Positions 27,751 through 35,685 of a stretch of DNA of 64,000 nucleotides are shown here, one piece after another. Position 1 is the first letter of the stretch. Each line of letters begins with the position of its first letter. The stretch is from Paenibacillus uliginis N3/975 (GTDB taxonomy: Bacteria; Bacillota; Bacilli; Paenibacillales; Paenibacillaceae), in NCBI RefSeq assembly GCF_900177425.1, contig NZ_LT840184.1, positions 2,876,010-2,940,009 on the forward strand, written 5' to 3'. The position numbers were made by a program, and so were the translations under genes. Below the pieces are notes generated by a model that saw only the letters and a list, made by a program, of their open reading frames with translations, was not told the origin of the DNA and searched no databases.

Positions 27751-28287
27751 ATGAAGCGAAAAATTGCTGTTTTACTTACGATAGTTGCAATAATTGTAAG
27801 TATATTCTCTATTTGGTACTTTATACCCAAGCGGTACTCAGAGACAGTAAATGGTGTTTATTATCAACTAGGAACGGAAGGAATAATCGAGCGTATAAAA
27901 GTACATCTTGATGGGAAATTGCAAAATCATATAAATGGCAAAAGAACCTTTAAAGGTGTAATTGACTTTGAAGGAAGTAAGGTTCCTCAAATTCCTAAAG
28001 ATAGAGCAGAATTAGAGTTGCATTACGATGGTCATAATTTTACAACCATTTTCTCCGCTTTTCGAATCATAGATGATAAAGGTAGAATAGAGCCTGATAT
28101 TTTCACTTACGGTTGGGTATATACTGATGATAAATTCTCTGAATTTACAATTAAAGTTATGAATGATGATGACCAGTGGTCCCCATCAAACGGACATATG
28201 ATTACAGCACCAGCGAAAGACAGGCAGGAAGCAATGAAAAGGTCCCAAGAGTTAATCAAGGAGTTTGAAGAAGAAAGTAGGAAATGA
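27751..28287 (+). CDS. Hypothetical membrane-anchored protein
   Basis: A 178-residue protein I do not recognise. An N-terminal hydrophobic helix (residues ~6-24, after MKRK) is a membrane anchor or uncleaved signal, leaving a ~150-residue domain outside the membrane. That part is strand-rich, with GVYYQLGTEGIIERIKVHLD and HYDGHNFTTIFSAFRIID, and ends in a charged helix (KRSQELIKEFEEESRK). The ATG follows AAAGGAGGTGTGTA, an excellent site. It lies alone between two intergenic repeats. Confidence 0.75.
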   Translation: MKRKIAVLLTIVAIIVSIFSIWYFIPKRYSETVNGVYYQLGTEGIIERIKVHLDGKLQNHINGKRTFKGVIDFEGSKVPQIPKDRAELELHYDGHNFTTIFSAFRIIDDKGRIEPDIFTYGWVYTDDKFSEFTIKVMNDDDQWSPSNGHMITAPAKDRQEAMKRSQELIKEFEEESRK

Positions 28288-28292
28288 TTGAA

Positions 28293-28367
28293 CTAACGGG
28301 GAACAATAGCACGATAACAACAAGCTACCAATAAACGGTAGCTTGTTCAACGAACGGGCAGGATAGT
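28293..28367 (+). repeat. Repeat cluster: two TAACGGG boxes around a hairpin
   Basis: CTAACGGGGAACAATAG at 28293 and CGAACGGGCAGGATAGT at 28351 flank a hairpin AACAAGCTACC/GGTAGCTTGTT (~28317-28347). The second box and its flanks (TTGTTCAAC before, GGAAC after) match the end of repeat copy A. Confidence 0.6.
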
Positions 28368-28444
28368 GGAACAAAGGGTCTAAAATTCTTCTCACACTGA
28401 AGCTTAGAACTACGGTATAATTCGGTAAAATATTACATGATTGG

Positions 28445-29411
28445 GTGAGTAACTTGGCGTTAAAAAATAATAATCTCCTAAAATTGGTACAAGGGACTGT
28501 AAAGAAATTTATAGATCCTAACGCAGAGGTTTTAAGCATTGAAAGCACGCCTATTACTATGGGCTTACAAGCAGTTGAGTTAAGGCGCCATATTGTACTA
28601 ATAAAGATACTTGATGACACATCGAAGTTGTCTCTTGTTTCAAAAAATGCAACCAGGATAGAACGGCAGGTACTTACAAGGCTTTACTCACAAAAAGCAA
28701 GTGTACCTTTTTCTTTGTCATATGGTTCTGAAGCAGAGGAGAGGTCTCTTATTTGTATACAGGATGTTGATTATCAAACGGACTATAGAAACATAAATAA
28801 ATATTAAATTGCTTCAGGAAAGTGAACCGAAGGCACTATCGCACATTCACATCTCTAACTTTGGTCTAAGGAAAGAACTTTCATGGTTACCTGAAGCAGA
28901 CAGCTTCCATATTGAAAAGATGATATATGAGCGGTGGAAACCCCAATGGCAAGCAGCTAAGGGGAACGAACAGTTTACAGATGTCTTCGGGGAATAAATT
29001 CCTTTAGTGGAAGCTGTGGCTAATACGATTTTCGAGGATATACAATACGTAATAAATGACGAGAACAGCCAAACATTAATTCATAACGACCTTAATCCAG
29101 GAAATGTGTTGGTACATAACAATACCGATGTAATATTTATTGATTGGGAAGAAGCTAGGTATGGGTCTTTATTTCTAGATATCCCTTTGCGTTGTGGAAC
29201 CTCGGAACAAATTGAGGAGTATAGGGAGTTATTGGCTGCTAAAAGCATAGAATTTCCTGATGATCATTTCAATCATATGTATGCAATCGCCTCTCGCTAC
29301 CTAGGACTTAGATATATGAGTTGGAATTTAGGGGCTTGGACTAGTAATTTACACGCCAAAGATGACTTAAAGAAATACTTGGACATGGTAGTGGGAACTT
29401 CGCTAAGCTAA
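28445..29411 (+). pseudogene. Aminoglycoside phosphotransferase-like kinase, broken
   Basis: A kinase of the APH/choline-kinase fold interrupted twice. The first part (28445-28807) covers the N-lobe. A frameshift near 28800 leads to a second part (28809-28997), which ends at TAA, after which the same frame resumes at 29007. The last part contains the catalytic loop IHNDLNPGNVLVHNN and the metal-binding FIDWEEARYG, so the catalytic residues themselves survive. Without repair of a frameshift and a stop no complete enzyme is made. The original acceptor could have been a drug or a small alcohol. Confidence 0.75.
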
Positions 29412-29425
29412 CGGGAAACGATAGT
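29408..29425 (+). repeat. Short TAACGGG-box repeat
   Basis: GCTAACGGGAAACGATAGTT immediately after the broken kinase gene, with a hairpin AGCAGGCT/AGCCTGCT just downstream (29445-29465) that could act as a terminator. Confidence 0.55.
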
Positions 29426-29627
29426 TGATTAACACACATTGTTAAGCAGGCTACTGAAGCCTGCTCATTTTATATAGCTAACTGGCGGATTTTCTCAGTA
29501 TCACATCCAAAATTTATTAATATGATACTGATCTCTTGACAAATTATTTTAAAAACGAGTTATTGAAGTTAATAATCCCAATATGTTATTTTACTTTTAA
29601 ATTCGTTTTTAATTGGAGGCTATATAG

Positions 29628-30173
29628 TTGAAATCTGCACCCATAGTGATCATTTCGGGTCCACCAGGATCGGGCAAGAGCAGTGTAGCACGAAGGCTGG
29701 CTGAAAATTCAGCGTACGAGCGTGCAATTCATATGCATACCGATGACTTTTATCAGTACGTCCGTAAAGGTTATATTTCAACTTGGTTACCTGAAGCTCG
29801 AGAGCAGAACGTTGTAATTCTCGAAGCGTTTACAGCAAGTGCCACCAGATATGCCTTGGGTGGCTATGAGGTAATTGTAGATGGGATTATCGGTCCATGG
29901 TTTCTAGATCCATGGATTAAGGCGGTTCAAGACGGATTTGATGTACGATTCGTTATCCTACGCCCCAACGAGCAGACGACAGTTGCACGAGCAGCAGAAC
30001 GACAAGGACCTGGGGCTTTGGTGAACGCCGAGGTTGTAGGGAAGATGTGGAATTACTTTGCAAATTTAGGGCGATATGAGTCGCATGTAATAGACACGAC
30101 CACGCAGAACATTGACGAGAGTGTCACCGCTATTAAGAAGTCCATCGATGATGAGGCTATGCGACTATCTTAA
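29628..30173 (+). CDS. P-loop NTPase/kinase of the AAA_33 type
   Basis: A 181-residue P-loop protein. Walker A is GPPGSGKSS at residues 11-19, followed by the Asp-rich HTDDFYQYVRKGYI and the Walker B-like YEVIVDGIIGPW. It belongs with small-molecule kinases and zeta-toxin-like or chloramphenicol phosphotransferase-like proteins that phosphorylate small acceptors. I take the TTG at 29628 as start; GGAGGCTATATAG precedes it. The acceptor is unknown. It stands alone, which argues against a toxin-antitoxin pair. Confidence 0.82.
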   Translation: MKSAPIVIISGPPGSGKSSVARRLAENSAYERAIHMHTDDFYQYVRKGYISTWLPEAREQNVVILEAFTASATRYALGGYEVIVDGIIGPWFLDPWIKAVQDGFDVRFVILRPNEQTTVARAAERQGPGALVNAEVVGKMWNYFANLGRYESHVIDTTTQNIDESVTAIKKSIDDEAMRLS

Positions 30174-30239
30174 TTCTTCCAGAGTTTCAGGAAAACGAAC
30201 GAAAAAATTATTATATTTTCCCGTTATCAAAAGAAGAGA

Positions 30240-30345
30240 GGCATCAACTCCTGATTGAAATACCGTGAAATAATAGTACAACGACAATAGGCTGCCGGCG
30301 AGCCTATTTAATCTGAGATAGACAAGAACCTGCATCCTTTGTTGA
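30240..30345 (+). repeat. Fragment of the structured intergenic repeat
   Basis: A hairpin AATAGGCT/AGCCTATT (~30285-30310) is followed by GACAAGAACCTGCATCCTTT, close to the GACAAGAACTTGCATCCTTA of repeat copy B at 50752. The rest of the repeat is not recognisable. Confidence 0.45.
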
Positions 30346-30434
30346 TAGCATGGGATTCATGTCCAATGACACAAATATGCCTACATACCTTAGTCGAGAA
30401 AAGCTTGTTAAATCGGGCTTAGGAGATCAAAACA

Positions 30435-30828
30435 ATGGAAAATCAAACGAAGGAAAACAAAGCCACAATTCGTCATTTCTCGTCAATCTTTTTTTGTGTC
30501 AGAACATGAAAGAACTTTAAGATACTATGGAAATCTAGGGTTCTCATGCGATGAATCATTTGGTTTTGTGCATCGGGATGGCTTCGAAATAATTATTCAT
30601 GAAACAAAGAACACAAGTGATATTAGACCAAATTATCCAAGCCACGGCCAAGATGCTCTTGATATATTCTCAATGGTTAATGGAGTAGAGAGCTTATATG
30701 AAGAGTTTAAGTCTAAAGGAGCAGAATTTCGATATCAACTTCGTATTACTGAATATGGCATGAAGGAATTTGCAATTCAAGATCCAGATGGATATTCAAT
30801 AGGATTTGGAGAATCATTAAACGACTAA
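30435..30828 (+). pseudogene. VOC family protein, frameshifted in a T-run
   Basis: A glyoxalase/bleomycin-resistance-type protein. An ATG at 30435 with AGGAGATCAAAACA before it opens MENQTKENKATIRHFSSIFF. At a seven-T run (30489-30495) the frame is lost; with six Ts it continues VSEHERTLRYYGNLGF and on to the conserved end FAIQDPDGYSIGFGE. Without the correction only 110 residues from a GTG at 30496 could be made, missing the first strand and a metal ligand region. The break could be a sequencing error. No substrate is predicted. Confidence 0.75.
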
Positions 30829-30939
30829 ATGAAAGAAAAGAAGACTGGCCCATCAAATAACAGCATGTAATGAATATACATAATGAACATGATGTGATAA
30901 CAGAACACTGGATAAGACAAGGGAATAAACTTTTCCCCG

Positions 30940-30957
30940 CTAACGGGGACCGTTAGT
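30940..30957 (+). repeat. Short TAACGGG-box repeat
   Basis: CTAACGGGGACCGTTAGT, a near-palindromic copy of the box, in the gap between the VOC gene and the SDR gene. No supported gene lies in 30829-31294. Confidence 0.55.
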
Positions 30958-31189
30958 TCATAGAAGTAAACAAAAGTAGTTTTGAAAAACTTAATTCTTT
31001 GATAGGCGAATATTCTTTGATTGAGTCCAACACTAAATTTAACATGAGCAGATCGTGTTGCGATCGAGAACAGGAAAAGCATTGAATCAAATGTTTAGAG
31101 TTTCGACAAAATAAATAGGAGTACTGATGTAACTTTAAAATAAAGATTGATTGAAAATTATCTGCAAACATTCATTCTAGGGATAGAAA

Positions 31190-31232
31190 ATAGCTCGCAT
31201 TTTGAAAAAAGATTGATCAAAATGCGAGCTAT
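31190..31232. terminator. Long perfect hairpin after the SDR gene
   Basis: Positions 31190-31204 and 31218-31232 form a 15-bp perfect stem (ATAGCTCGCATTTTG and its complement) with A- and T-rich flanks on both sides. It probably ends the leftward SDR transcript and may also work in the other direction. Confidence 0.7.
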
Positions 31233-31294
31233 ATTTAGTACCGAATGATTAATTTTTATAATATACCGAAAAACTCTATTCATATGCTATACAA

Positions 31295-32017
31295 TCATGC
31301 ATTTAAGTCTGTTATGGCAGGAATATTTATTTCCTTCACACATGAAACAGGCGATAAATTAATAACGCATTGGACAATGGCTACAATGTCTTGTACAGGA
31401 ATACGTGTACCTTCATACAACGTAATTGCCTTTTCTGCACCTTCTTCATAAGGGACTTCAGCAGCAAGCTCTCCTGGATTAATACACGTTACAGAGATCT
31501 TATCTTTTCTCACGTGCTCACGCATAGCATTTGTAATACCACGCAATCCAAATTTAGATGTGACAAACGAAACTTGTGCATTATTCGTATGATCTAAACC
31601 TGCTGTTGAACCAATTAAAATAATCTTTCCGTTATTCGCCTGTCTTAAATTAGGTAAAAGCGCCTGAATATAAGTAATAGTGGAAGTTAAATTAATATTA
31701 ATTATGTTCGAAATATCTCCAACTTCATCCTTATCAAACGTATAGTCATCTTCAAAACCACGCTTTTCCCATACTCCGACATTATAAATTAATACATCAA
31801 TAGCAATGTCTTTTAAAGTTTCTTTTAAAGAAGGAATTTGTTGTTGACTAGATAAATCAATGGTGAGCCATTTACGATTTACGCCATCATTTATATCTAA
31901 ACTACTTGGTCGTGTGCGTGACACCACCCATACTGTATCTCCCTTGGTGGGTAAGCCTTTTACAAATGCATCGCCTAGCCCATGGCTTGCTCCAAATATA
32001 ATAAAGTTCTTACTCAT
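31295..32017 (-). CDS. SDR family oxidoreductase lacking the catalytic tyrosine
   Basis: A 240-residue short-chain dehydrogenase/reductase. The NAD(P)-binding loop is FGASHGLGDAFVKGL, NVGVWEKRGF takes the place of the NAG motif, and the catalytic serine is in LIGSTAGLDH. The YxxxK motif reads FVTSK: Phe151 replaces the tyrosine while Lys155 stays. The tyrosine donates the proton in classical SDRs, so the enzyme is either weakly active, changed in function or on its way to decay. The start follows AAGGAGTGATTGA. It lies alone on the minus strand. Confidence 0.87.
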   Translation of the reverse strand: MSKNFIIFGASHGLGDAFVKGLPTKGDTVWVVSRTRPSSLDINDGVNRKWLTIDLSSQQQIPSLKETLKDIAIDVLIYNVGVWEKRGFEDDYTFDKDEVGDISNIININLTSTITYIQALLPNLRQANNGKIILIGSTAGLDHTNNAQVSFVTSKFGLRGITNAMREHVRKDKISVTCINPGELAAEVPYEEGAEKAITLYEGTRIPVQDIVAIVQCVINLSPVSCVKEINIPAITDLNA

Positions 32018-32171
32018 TCAATCACTCCTTCTAAATAGCTATACTTCTTAATTATAACTATTATAAAAATAAGTAACAACTAAAGTGATTTATTGAAATG
32101 TTGGTTTTAAACTAGCCGTGTTAAGTAGTGTAAATTCTTCATTTATGCAGTAGCGTCCATTCAGAAGATGC

Positions 32172-32753
32172 TCAAGCTAATTGCGCCCCAAGCTGATTCA
32201 CTTTGGCTAGCCACTCAGCTCGCGCTTTATCCGAAGATCCTCGGATCGGACCAATCTCAGTAACACGTACAGGAGATACTCCACAAAATTTCAATATGTT
32301 GCGTTTCATCACATTGTATTCTGCATTCTTATATGCCAACTTATTGTACCAGAACGGAGTATCGGCAGTGACGATCAAACGCGAGGACTTACCGGATAAA
32401 AGCTTGTCCACTGCAGGAGAATTTTCCCGGTATTTGTAAGCAAAGCCGGGGAGAAAGACTCGATCGATAAATCCTTTCAGGATGGCCGGCATTGCACCCC
32501 ACCATGTAGGATAAACAAATACAAGGTGATCCGCCCAGCGGATTAGCTCTTGCGCATCTCTCAGATCTTCCTCTAATTCTGTTCTTTTACGGTAGCCAAA
32601 CTTTAGGTTCGGGTCAAATTGGATCTTGCTCAAATCAATAGAGCGAACCTGGGCTTTGTTGGCCGAAGCCCCCTTCATATAAGCTTGGGATAAGGCCGAA
32701 CAGAAGCTCTCTGGGTCGGGATGTCCGTTAATAACGAGAATATTCGATTTCAT
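32172..32753 (-). CDS. NAD(P)H-dependent flavodoxin-fold oxidoreductase
   Basis: A ~193-residue FMN enzyme of the flavodoxin_2 group (quinone reductase/KefF/YdeQ type). Marks are ILVINGHPDPESFCSALSQA, ADHLVFVYPTWWGAMPAILK and the FIDRVFLPGFAY that follows. It likely reduces quinones by two electrons, sparing the cell from radicals. The ATG at 32753 follows CAGGAGGAACTAGAG; a TTG at 32774 is weaker. It diverges from the AraC regulator at 32891, which probably controls it. Confidence 0.88.
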   Translation of the reverse strand: MKSNILVINGHPDPESFCSALSQAYMKGASANKAQVRSIDLSKIQFDPNLKFGYRKRTELEEDLRDAQELIRWADHLVFVYPTWWGAMPAILKGFIDRVFLPGFAYKYRENSPAVDKLLSGKSSRLIVTADTPFWYNKLAYKNAEYNVMKRNILKFCGVSPVRVTEIGPIRGSSDKARAEWLAKVNQLGAQLA

Positions 32754-32890
32754 CTCTAGTTCCTCCTGTTGCAATTGTTTGCGATATAATAGTTAGTATA
32801 AAACTGTAATTATCATAGAACGAATTGAAAGATAAATGAATAATCAGAAGCGCAAGTATCCTGCTTATTCACGCAAAAGGGGAGTAGATA

Positions 32891-33910
32891 TTGAAGAACC
32901 CGGGAGTTCCCATCACAATGGTATATCCGATTATGAAGACTATTGTTCATAAAGGATATGAAATAGAGAAATATTTCAAGTATGCTTCGTTTGACCGTAG
33001 TTTATTACAGAATACAGAGGCTCGTATTACCGAAGAGGAATTGGAGCGATTGATGATTGCCGCCGCGAATTACACACAGGACAATCATTTTGGCGTGCAT
33101 CAAGGACAGATCATAGAGCTTGCCGACATGGGCATTCTCGGTTATGTGATGCTTCATTCTAAAACCATTGTCGATGCGCTTACCGCTTATCAGAGATACA
33201 ATGTGATTCTGTGCAACGTATTCAACCTGGATTGGGAAGTGGAGGGGGACGATGTCCTTATCCGGTTTTTTTTGCAGCATCCCGTTCAAACATCGCGTCA
33301 TGTCGTAGAGGAGATGGCAAGTTCGCTGTATCATAAGATCAACAAGCTTAGCAACCAACACATCCCGTTGCATGAAATTCGATTTACACATGGCGCACCG
33401 GCGGATACATGGCCCTATATGGCGGTTTTCGGGAAAGTGCCCCGCTTTGGCGGGAAAGATAATGTTCTGCGTATGAGTAAGGAAGTGCTGAAATATCCGA
33501 TTCTGTACTCTGATGCAAGACTGCTGGGAGTATTCGAGAATATGGCACGGGAAACCAAGGATGAGCTGACCCAGGCAAGTACGTTTTCAGACCGGGTAGT
33601 TCAGTGGATGAAAGAATGTGTTCCTTCCTTTTTTCCGACCTTACAGCAAACTGCGGAATATTTCAAAATAAGCACAAGAACACTTCAACATAAGTTGAAG
33701 GCCGAGCAAACTTCCTATAATGAGCTATCTGTAAAGGTACGCAAGGAATTGGCCATGATTTATTTGCAAAAAAGAGAGTATTCCATCGGCGATATTGCCT
33801 ATTTGCTGTATTTTTCCGAGCCTAGCGCATTTCAAAGCGCTTTTAAGAAGTGGACGGGTTTATCTCCGGGACAGTATCGAACCAAAGCGCGTAACAGGAT
33901 AGTTCCCTAA
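32891..33910 (+). CDS. AraC family regulator with arabinose-binding-like N-terminus
   Basis: A 339-residue regulator of the OruR/ArgR-like AraC branch. The first ~200 residues are the Arabinose_bd (PF12625) domain typical of this branch, with FGVHQGQIIELADMGILGYV as a clear marker. The last ~85 residues are the DNA-binding domain (TAEYFKISTRTLQHKLKAEQ, then IAYLLYFSEPSAFQSAFKKW). The start is TTG after GGGGAG. It is divergent from the quinone-reductase gene, with a 137-bp gap, and its target is therefore likely that gene. Confidence 0.88.
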   Translation: MKNPGVPITMVYPIMKTIVHKGYEIEKYFKYASFDRSLLQNTEARITEEELERLMIAAANYTQDNHFGVHQGQIIELADMGILGYVMLHSKTIVDALTAYQRYNVILCNVFNLDWEVEGDDVLIRFFLQHPVQTSRHVVEEMASSLYHKINKLSNQHIPLHEIRFTHGAPADTWPYMAVFGKVPRFGGKDNVLRMSKEVLKYPILYSDARLLGVFENMARETKDELTQASTFSDRVVQWMKECVPSFFPTLQQTAEYFKISTRTLQHKLKAEQTSYNELSVKVRKELAMIYLQKREYSIGDIAYLLYFSEPSAFQSAFKKWTGLSPGQYRTKARNRIVP

Positions 33911-34027
33911 TCTTTTGAAACAAAGATATAATCCTATAATATTGCCTCATTCTACCCGTGAAGAATGATAAGCAAGCGCTGCTCGCCTGAAATCTCATAA
34001 ATTACCTAGTGTTAGGAAGATAAGCAT

Positions 34028-34345
34028 ATGAGTGATTATGAACAGATCTTTAATGAAATTGAAAAATTACCGCTGCTATTGAATGATGAAAATTACTATC
34101 ATTTATTAAAGCGTGGATACGATTATCTTGTTATGTTGCATGGTAGCGGCATGAATGAAAAAATGGTTTACAACCGCCTTTTTGCAACACACCAGAATTT
34201 AGAAACAGAATGGCAACAAGATTTTATGGCAGAACTCTTAGATTTTGTTTGCGGTTTTATTGGGAATCAAGAGTATTATATTTGGCGGCATGATGGAGCA
34301 TTTTCAAGGAAACTTCGCATTCACAACTGTAAGAAAAAGGAGTAG
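34028..34345 (+). CDS. Hypothetical small protein
   Basis: A 105-residue protein with no family I can name. It is mostly helical by composition, with aromatic-rich stretches (NYYHLLKRGYDYLVMLHGSG and NQEYYIWRHDG) and no signal or membrane helix. ATG after GGAAGATAAGCAT. The end is basic (HNCKKKE). A frame overlapping its end runs to 34469 and ends WSREIYEKV, apparently the tail of another protein that forms part of a duplicated segment. Confidence 0.6.
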   Translation: MSDYEQIFNEIEKLPLLLNDENYYHLLKRGYDYLVMLHGSGMNEKMVYNRLFATHQNLETEWQQDFMAELLDFVCGFIGNQEYYIWRHDGAFSRKLRIHNCKKKE

Positions 34346-34433
34346 AGCCTCAGCTGGATTGATTTTATTAGATAAGAAGATAGCTAGCCGAGCTCATCCG
34401 GTTGCACCCAACAGCCATGTGTCCTTAAATTAC

Positions 34434-34577
34434 AAATCTAAATGGTCTCGTGAAATTTATGAAAAGGTATAACTTGACATATTAACGTTTTCAAGGATAT
34501 TATGGACCCAATAAGTCTATTAATTAGGTGTTACTGTGAGATTTACAAAGCAAATTATGCTTTGCACACGATGCTGT
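34434..34577 (+). pseudogene. Truncated duplicate of the rrf2 promoter and gene start
   Basis: This segment matches 21384-21531 in order: a tail ending in KV-stop, AAGGTATAACTTGACA, the GGATATTATGGA region, CAATAAGTCTATTAATTAGG and then GTGAGATTTACAAAG, the first codons of an Rrf2 regulator. Four bases are missing after the fifth codon and the homology stops around codon 14. It is the dead start of a second rrf2 gene that now lies in front of an unrelated acetyltransferase. Confidence 0.8.
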
Positions 34578-34627
34578 GAAAAAATTACTTAAGGGTGCAA
34601 ATTAATAAGTATAAGGAAGTGAACATA

Positions 34628-35389
34628 ATGACAAATCAACCAAATCAAGTAAGAAGTATGCCTTTATTTTCACAAACGATAACTGACTTTTGGCGGGAGC
34701 AATTTTTGAACGGAGACGTCCTCTATAGCGATGAAGTCTTTACTGTCGCCATCAACCCAGACCTGGACGAAAACAGTCGGGTCATGGTACTGGAAACAAC
34801 CGATGACCGGGTTATGGCGGTCCTGACGCCTGCGATGGCCGATAAGGTAGGCCTTTATCATCGACAAGATCTGTCTGAGGAGATCTTTCGCCGGAAATTG
34901 AATGAAGCGGGAGTCACTCTGCATGGCGCAGATTATCTTTTTTATTTTTCAGAAGCCGATAAGAACGTATTGCTGCAAGAAAATCTGGAAGGTGACTTGC
35001 GCCGGTTAACAGAGCAAGATGATGCGGTTTTCTCCGAGTTCCAGTCCTCCGCCTCGGAACATGACTTGGATGACGCTTATGTGGAGTTGGATCACTGGGC
35101 GGTGTTCGGCTCTTTTGAGCAAAACCGCCTGGTCAGTGCCTCCAGCGTGTATCCCTGGGAGGACAATGCGCAAATTGCGGATCTCGGTGTACTGACTCTG
35201 ACGCCCTTTAGAGGAAAAGGTCACGCCCGTAAAGTGGTGCGTTTAATCTGCAAGTATGCCTATGATCAGGGATACGAACCCCAGTACCGATGCCAGCTCG
35301 ATAACCATGCGTCCACTTCGCTGGCTAAAGCGGCGGGTTTGACGCTGTTTGGAAAGTGGGATGTGATTTCTCCCGACTCCACTGATTGA
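34628..35389 (+). CDS. GNAT family N-acetyltransferase (two-part)
   Basis: A 253-residue protein with an extra N-terminal domain (~1-130) and a C-terminal GNAT domain: VLTLTPFRGKGHARKVVRLI is the acetyl-CoA loop and NHASTSLAKAAGLTLFGKWD the final motif. Proteins of this size and layout are common in Bacillales, without an agreed substrate. I choose the ATG at 34628 after AAGGAAGTGAACATA; an upstream in-frame ATG at 34595 is weaker. The dead rrf2 start lies upstream and may supply its promoter. Confidence 0.82.
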   Translation: MTNQPNQVRSMPLFSQTITDFWREQFLNGDVLYSDEVFTVAINPDLDENSRVMVLETTDDRVMAVLTPAMADKVGLYHRQDLSEEIFRRKLNEAGVTLHGADYLFYFSEADKNVLLQENLEGDLRRLTEQDDAVFSEFQSSASEHDLDDAYVELDHWAVFGSFEQNRLVSASSVYPWEDNAQIADLGVLTLTPFRGKGHARKVVRLICKYAYDQGYEPQYRCQLDNHASTSLAKAAGLTLFGKWDVISPDSTD

Positions 35390-35500
35390 GACGTCCGACT
35401 CAAGTGTTAGCCGAACTGTAAAAATGATTTCTTCATCCTCTATGATGCCTGCTTTTCAGAACCAACTCGTTTTATACAAATAAACCATTCTTCTATAATC

Positions 35501-35535
35501 GGGCGCTTCTCCGGAACACGGAAAGCGTCATTTTT
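35501..35535 (+). terminator. Hairpin terminator before the UvrA-like gene
   Basis: GGCGCTTCTCCG (from 35502) pairs with CGGAAAGCGTC (to 35529) over a short loop, followed by ATTTTTAA. It probably ends the GNAT transcript. It could also be an attenuator in a leader of the UvrA-like gene. No gene is supported in 35390-35685. Confidence 0.6.
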
Positions 35536-35685
35536 AATGGAATAAAAGATTGAGTTAAATAACAAGTCTTGTAATAATTGTAATTTAGCAAACGTGGCAG
35601 GATGGTTGTAGAAGCTTTTATAATATAACGAAGAGTTAAGTAAATACTTTGTGGGGTAAATATAGAGATTGGAAAGGATATCACT

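Noticed and set aside
29628..30173. Zeta-type toxin of a toxin-antitoxin pair
   Set aside because: The P-loop and Asp-rich motif fit many small kinases and no antitoxin-like gene is adjacent.
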